From positions 268,223 through 332,222 of the forward strand of contig NZ_NSCM01000001.1 of NCBI RefSeq assembly GCF_003287735.1: a stretch of DNA of 64,000 nt. The letters are read 5' to 3'. The notes below the pieces were generated by a model. It saw only the letters and a list, made by a program, of their open reading frames with translations, did no database searches and was not told the origin of the DNA. Position numbers and translations under genes: made by a program. Origin of the DNA: Photorhabdus bodei (GTDB taxonomy: Bacteria > Pseudomonadota > Gammaproteobacteria > Enterobacterales > Enterobacteriaceae). The stretch's first letter is position 1; each line of letters opens with the position of its first letter. Shown here piece by piece: positions 60,386-64,000 of this stretch.

Positions 60386-61882
60386 TCATCCGACGCTGTG
60401 TTCAAGGCTGATCGCCAGCAATTTTTGTGCTTCAACAGCAAATTCCAGGGGAAGTTCAGAGAACACATCCTTACAGAATCCATTAACAATCATGGAAATC
60501 GCATCATCTTCACTGATGCCACGTTGCAAGCAATAGAACAATTGATCTTCACCAATGCGGGAGGTTGTCGCTTCATGCTCCAGTTGCGCCGTATTGTTCT
60601 GTACTTCTACATAAGGGAATGTATGTGCGCCACATTCAGTACCAATCAACATGGAGTCACATTGGGTATAGTTACGAGCGTTTTCTGCTCCCGATAATAT
60701 TTTAACCAGCCCACGATAACTGTTCTGACTACGACCGGCAGAAATGCCCTTTGAAATAATGGTCGATTTGGTATTACGACCAATGTGGATCATCTTGGTA
60801 CCGGTATCTGCCTGTTGAGTACCGTTAGTCAGCGCAACGGAGAAAAACTCGCCAATCGAGTTATCCCCTTTCAGGATCACACTGGGATATTTCCAAGTAA
60901 TTGCGGAACCTGTTTCCGATTGAGTCCAAGACATTTTGGCATTTTCGCCTTCACATAATGCTCTTTTAGTGACAAAGTTGAGAATCCCCCCGGTACTATC
61001 ACCACCGGAAAACCAGTTTTGTACCGTGGAATATTTCACTTCGGCATCTTTATGGATAATCACTTCGACAACAGCAGCATGAAGTTGATAACTATCACGC
61101 ACCGGTGCAGAGCACCCTTCTATATAGCTGACATAACTGCCTTCATCAGCAATCAGGATAGTGCGCTCAAATTGTCCCGTTTTCGCCGCGTTGATACGGA
61201 AATAGGTGGACAGTTCCATTGGGCATCGAACGCCTTTTGGCACATAAACAAAAGTACCATCAGAAGCCACCGCGGCATTCAGCGCGGCAAAAAAGTTATC
61301 ATGGCTTGCAACCACACTGCCGAGATATTTACGGACCAATCCGGGATATTCCTGTATCGCTTCACTAAATGAGCAGAAAATAATCCCTTCTTTCGCTAAC
61401 TTATCCCGATAGGTCGTTGAAACAGAAACGGAGTCAAAAATAGCATCTACCGCAACAGCTTCACCTTCCCGTACAGGAACACCCAACTTATCAAATGTTT
61501 CTTCAATTTCCGCGGTTAAATAGCTATTAGCTTGCTCCGCCCCTGTTCCTTGGACAGCACCAGATTGTGAATTGCAACTATCACCACAAGCACCGCATGA
61601 AGGTGCTGAATAGTAACTGTAGTCCTGGTAATCAAGATTAGGATAATTGGCTTTCAACCAATGAGGCTCTTCCATTCCTAGCCAATGGCGATAAGCCTCC
61701 AGCCGAAATTCAAGCATCCATACAGGCTCATTGCGTTTTGCGGAAATGGCCCGCACAACATCTTCACTCAAACCTTTAGCTAACTCATCCGTCGCTACCT
61801 GAGTAAAGAAGCCTTCTTTATAACGATGATCGCTGAGCCAAGTCTGCACATCATCACTGATTTCTACATTGCTCTGAGACAT
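60386..61882 (-). CDS. sufB: Fe-S scaffold protein SufB
   Basis: Principal scaffold on which the cluster is built from SufE-delivered sulfur. 498 residues from ATG 61882 ([16 protein letters not shown]). Conserved [38 protein letters not shown] and C-terminal [20 protein letters not shown]. It starts 12 bases after sufA. Confidence 0.97.
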   Translation of the reverse strand: MSQSNVEISDDVQTWLSDHRYKEGFFTQVATDELAKGLSEDVVRAISAKRNEPVWMLEFRLEAYRHWLGMEEPHWLKANYPNLDYQDYSYYSAPSCGACGDSCNSQSGAVQGTGAEQANSYLTAEIEETFDKLGVPVREGEAVAVDAIFDSVSVSTTYRDKLAKEGIIFCSFSEAIQEYPGLVRKYLGSVVASHDNFFAALNAAVASDGTFVYVPKGVRCPMELSTYFRINAAKTGQFERTILIADEGSYVSYIEGCSAPVRDSYQLHAAVVEVIIHKDAEVKYSTVQNWFSGGDSTGGILNFVTKRALCEGENAKMSWTQSETGSAITWKYPSVILKGDNSIGEFFSVALTNGTQQADTGTKMIHIGRNTKSTIISKGISAGRSQNSYRGLVKILSGAENARNYTQCDSMLIGTECGAHTFPYVEVQNNTAQLEHEATTSRIGEDQLFYCLQRGISEDDAISMIVNGFCKDVFSELPLEFAVEAQKLLAISLEHSVG

Positions 61883-61894
61883 ATATTGGTACAC

Positions 61895-62263
61895 TTATAT
61901 ACCAAAGCTTTCACCACACCCACAGGCATGTTGTGCTTTTGGATTATTGAATTTAAATATCTGATTCAAACCTTCACGAACAAAATCCACTTCAGTACCA
62001 TCAATAAATGGCATTGCTTTCAGAGGAACATATAGACATGCACCTTCACTTTCATACCTTAGATCATCAGGTGCCGGATCGTTAACCATCTCAAACACAT
62101 AGCCAAAGCCGGCACATCCTGACTGCTTAACCCCCAGATATAAACCCTTACTTTGTGGGTTTTGCTGCATCAATTTTAAGATCTGCGCTGCGGCTCCCGC
62201 GGTAATGGTGATTCCCTGCCATGTGGTTTCATTCAGAGAAAAGGTTTCAACACTGTTTGTCAT
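61895..62263 (-). CDS. sufA: A-type Fe-S carrier SufA
   Basis: Carries clusters from SufBCD to target apoproteins. 122 residues from ATG 62263 (MTNSVETFSLNE). The three conserved cysteines lie in KQSGCAGFGY and ACGCGESFG. First gene of sufABCDSE. Confidence 0.97.
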   Translation of the reverse strand: MTNSVETFSLNETTWQGITITAGAAAQILKLMQQNPQSKGLYLGVKQSGCAGFGYVFEMVNDPAPDDLRYESEGACLYVPLKAMPFIDGTEVDFVREGLNQIFKFNNPKAQHACGCGESFGI

Positions 62264-62326
62264 AGTTGACCTCACATTTGTTCTATAGCCATTTTTGCCG
62301 CCGTTATCGGAGAGTTCTCCTCCCGT

Positions 62327-62353
62327 ATAATGGTAATGATAACCTTTATCACT
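62327..62353 (-). promoter_or_regulatory. Likely Fur box upstream of sufA
   Basis: ATAATGGTAATGATAACC repeats the NATAAT hexamer pattern of Fur sites. It lies about 65 bases upstream of sufA, in line with iron-repressed suf expression. OxyR/IscR sites were not resolved. Confidence 0.6.
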
Positions 62354-62643
62354 TCAACCATTTGTTTTAAGAGGATATACCTTAATCAGCCCAAACTTTA
62401 TACAAACACGATGATTTATGTTCATTCCACATGAAGGCATATCTTTAATTTACTGTTTTATCTATAAATTATTAGTTTGATCAATTGTGCTATTTTTTAC
62501 TTATTGGCGTAAGACAAAAGCACAAAAAGTTCATCAGAAATACCATTTGATGTGAACTTTCAGATATATGGGAGAGTAGTTCCTTTCCTAGTATGAAAAT
62601 AGCAGCCAGCCAGATAAAATTGACATAGTTAGCCGGAGATACA
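62354..62643. other. Intergenic region sufA - hok cluster
   Basis: About 290 bases of AT-rich DNA. A 71-codon minus-strand reading (62490-62705) has no ribosome site and no recognisable features, and is not called. Confidence 0.35.
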
Positions 62644-63039
62644 AAATAGAGATTATCATTATGATCATAATATATACAAATAGAATTTCTATTTAATTGA
62701 CGCAATTAATTAAACGTATTAAAAAACAATTTTATCTATATATTCCATTTTCAACATTTATTCCCTTTTTATTAATAATTTTACTAACTGGCTAATTTAA
62801 TTCGAAGGTATTACGTGACCATAATAAATATTTTCAAGATCTTGCTTCTCATGCGAATAAACGTATACTACCTCCGGGTGCTTGAGACTTTCTGTCTTGA
62901 GCATTATGTTCTAAGTAAGAATTATGTTTCAGGCAGAAAGAGAAAAGCCCCATCCGACTATAAATCGAAATGAGGCTACTCCTATGGTCAACAACATAAG
63001 GCTAGCCTCTTACCTAGTAAAAAGCAAGGAGAGAAGGCG

Positions 63040-63198
63040 ATGAAGCCGTAAAAAATCGCAATATTTAGTTTGATCATTATTTGTGTGACATTACTCATAT
63101 TCACGTGGATAACCAGGGGTTCAATCTGTAAACTCCATATCAAACGAGGTAATACAGAGGTTGCGGCAAGCATGGCTTACGAATCCAGCAACAGGTAA
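63040..63198 (+). pseudogene. hok-type toxin, copy A (nonsense at codon 4)
   Basis: The reading ATG AAG CCG TAA stops at once where copy B has CAA. Beyond the stop the frame encodes the normal Hok-like protein (KIAIFSLIIICVTLLIFTW, ...SICKLHIKRGNTEVAASMAYESSNR). A single C-to-T change has silenced the toxin, while the antisense/leader region is retained. Confidence 0.85.
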
Positions 63199-63208
63199 GG
63201 CAACCTTC

Positions 63209-63236
63209 GGCGGGAGGTTTTTACTCCCGCCCTTTG
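63209..63236 (+). terminator. Terminator of hok copy A
   Basis: GGCGGGAG/CTCCCGCC stem with a GTTTTTA-type loop, then CCTTTG. Same in copy B. Confidence 0.7.
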
Positions 63237-63372
63237 AGATGTTGTTATGACTTAGTTCTCAGGCACCCTTCATATTTAAGTGGAAAATAGAGAGTTGCTA
63301 TTATTATATATACAAATAGAGTTTCTATTTAATCAACTCAATTAATCAAATGCATTAAGAAACAATTTTATC

Positions 63373-63499
63373 TATACCTTATGGATTTCAAGATGCATCG
63401 CGGCGGCAAGGGAGCGAATCCCCGGGAGCATAGATAACTATGTGACCGGGGGGAGTGAGTGCAGCCAACAAAGAGGCAACTTGAAGGATGACAGGTATA
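63373..63499 (-). repeat. ERIC element inserted in hok/sok unit B
   Basis: Full-length 127-bp reverse copy (ends TATACCTTATGG and AGGTATA). Comparison with unit A shows that it was inserted at a TA, with the flanking TATA sequence present on both sides. Confidence 0.96.
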
Positions 63500-63562
63500 T
63501 ATATTCCATCATCAATATCCCTTCATTTTTTATTAATAGCTTGACTGGCTGGCTAATTTAAT

Positions 63563-63787
63563 TTGAAGGTATTACGTGACCATAATAAATATTTTCAAGA
63601 TCTTGCTTCTCATGCGAATAAACGTATACTGCCTTCCGGGTGCTTGAGACTTTCTGTCTTGAGCATTATGTTCCAGGCAGAAAGAAAAAAGCCCCATCCG
63701 ACTATAAATCGAAATGAGGCTGTTCCTATGCATGACAACATAAGGCTAGCCTCTTACCTGAAAAAAAGCAAGGAGAGAAGGCGATGA
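63563..63787 (+). CDS. Mok-like overlapping leader ORF (copy B)
   Basis: A 74-codon reading whose stop overlaps the hok start (ATGA). In hok/sok systems a mok ORF overlaps hok and couples its translation, so that antisense Sok RNA can block both. The final codons MHDNIRLASYLKKSKERRR occupy the position of the antisense target. The 5' start is uncertain and only the terminal part is likely to matter. Confidence 0.5.
   Translation: MKVLRDHNKYFQDLASHANKRILPSGCLRLSVLSIMFQAERKKPHPTINRNEAVPMHDNIRLASYLKKSKERRR
63690..63775 (-). ncRNA. Probable Sok-type antisense RNA region (copy B)
   Basis: The leader AAAGCCCCATCC...AATGAGGCTGTTCC and ATGCATGACAACATAAGGCTAGCCTC is the conserved hok leader segment covered by Sok RNA in related loci. 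The minus-strand transcript ends were not determined; coordinates are approximate. The same segment occurs in copy A near 62948-63015. Confidence 0.5.
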
Positions 63788-63942
63788 AGCCGCAAAAAAT
63801 CGCAATATTTAGTTTGATCATTATTTGTGTGACGTTACTTATATTCACATGGATAACCAGGGGTTCAATCTGTAAACTCCATATCAAACGAGGTAATACA
63901 GAGGTTGCGGCAATCATGGCTTACGAATCCAGCAACAGGTAA
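63784..63942 (+). CDS. Hok-family type I toxin, copy B (intact)
   Basis: A 52-residue single-helix membrane toxin that depolarises the inner membrane when translated. Family features: MKPQKIAIFSLIIICVTLLIF helix, ITRGSICKLHI (conserved cysteine), and C-terminal TEVAAIMAYES, all as in Hok/Gef proteins. ATG 63784 follows AAGGAGAGAAGGCG. Expression should be limited by the folded leader and the antisense RNA. The ORF is complete and followed by a hairpin (63953-63975). Confidence 0.92.
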   Translation: MKPQKIAIFSLIIICVTLLIFTWITRGSICKLHIKRGNTEVAAIMAYESSNR

Positions 63943-63952
63943 GGCAACCTTC

Positions 63953-63980
63953 GGCGGGAGGTTTTTACTCCCGCCCTTTG
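63953..63980 (+). terminator. Terminator of hok copy B
   Basis: GGCGGGAG/CTCCCGCC stem followed by CTTTG, the same as in copy A. Confidence 0.7.
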
Positions 63981-64000
63981 AGATGTTGTTATGACTTAGT

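Larger units (their letters stand above)
62640..63263 (+). repeat. Tandem hok/sok unit A
   Basis: First copy of a roughly 620-bp direct repeat that also covers about 63284-64000. The two copies share TACAAATAGA-TTCTATTTAAT, GAAGGTATTACGTGACCATAATAAATATTTTCAAG, the toxin ORF and its terminator. Unit A keeps the empty site (TCTATATATTCC, near 62733) where unit B carries an ERIC. Confidence 0.9.

Noticed and set aside
62490..62705. 71-codon minus-strand reading beside the hok cluster
   Set aside because: No ribosome site or family features. Its right end is the start of the tandem repeat and the frame is not kept in the second copy.
62988..63917. Minus-strand readings of about 61-63 codons opposite both hok genes
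   Set aside because: They are mirror readings of the hok ORFs. Their similarity to each other is explained by the tandem duplication.

Overview
The window looks like a chromosomal segment of an insect-associated enterobacterium of the Photorhabdus type. The proteins and their order resemble the E. coli and Yersinia backbone. The DNA is AT-rich, and eleven full-length ERIC elements (about 127 bp, TATACCC...GGGTATA ends) plus one 38-bp deleted copy are scattered through intergenic DNA. The genus assignment is inferred from ERIC density, AT richness and orphan type VI secretion cargo; no marker here proves the species.

Layout. 1-5350: the 5' end of dadX, then dadA, fadR, nhaB and dsbB. 5471-6174: a small DUF333 lipoprotein and an SMR pump. 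6231-12800: an accessory island holding a divergent hcp gene, a 333-residue candidate effector with a glycine-zipper C-terminus, and a tandem array of about nine related two-TM candidate immunity genes, several broken, interspersed with effector C-terminal scraps. The island is bounded by an imperfect repeat of the ttcA leader. 12808-31296: ttcA, zntB (broken by a 103-bp insertion), mppA, tpx, tyrR, ycjF, ycjX, pspCBA, pspF, sapABCDF and fabI. 31317-32846: an AT-rich pocket with one unknown gene between two ERICs. 32941-47240: gstA, pdxY, tyrS, pdxH, anmK, slyB, slyA, ydhL, gloA, rnt, grxD, purR, punR, punC and cfa.

47365-48541 is a second accessory pocket. A 37-codon ORF with a good ribosome binding site and an acidic N-terminal part, ending in -FGTAFWP, precedes a strong hairpin and a 325-residue protein whose C-terminal half resembles M29-type metallopeptidases. 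It looks like a minimal ribosomally synthesised, modified peptide locus. 48750-62263 returns to backbone: ribE, mdtK, two tRNA-Val(GAC), pykF, a crotonase-family gene, lpp, ldtE and sufABCDSE. 62640-64000 holds two tandem hok/sok-type toxin loci. The first has a nonsense codon at position 4. The second is intact and carries an ERIC whose empty site is preserved in the first copy.

Functional themes. Envelope and stress maintenance: psp response, Sap transporter, Lpp with an L,D-transpeptidase, SlyA/SlyB, cyclopropane lipids. Cofactor and Fe-S biogenesis: pdxH/pdxY, ribE, suf, grxD. Interbacterial competition: the hcp cargo island. The clearest novelty candidates are the hcp-effector-immunity array and the small peptide/M29-like pair.
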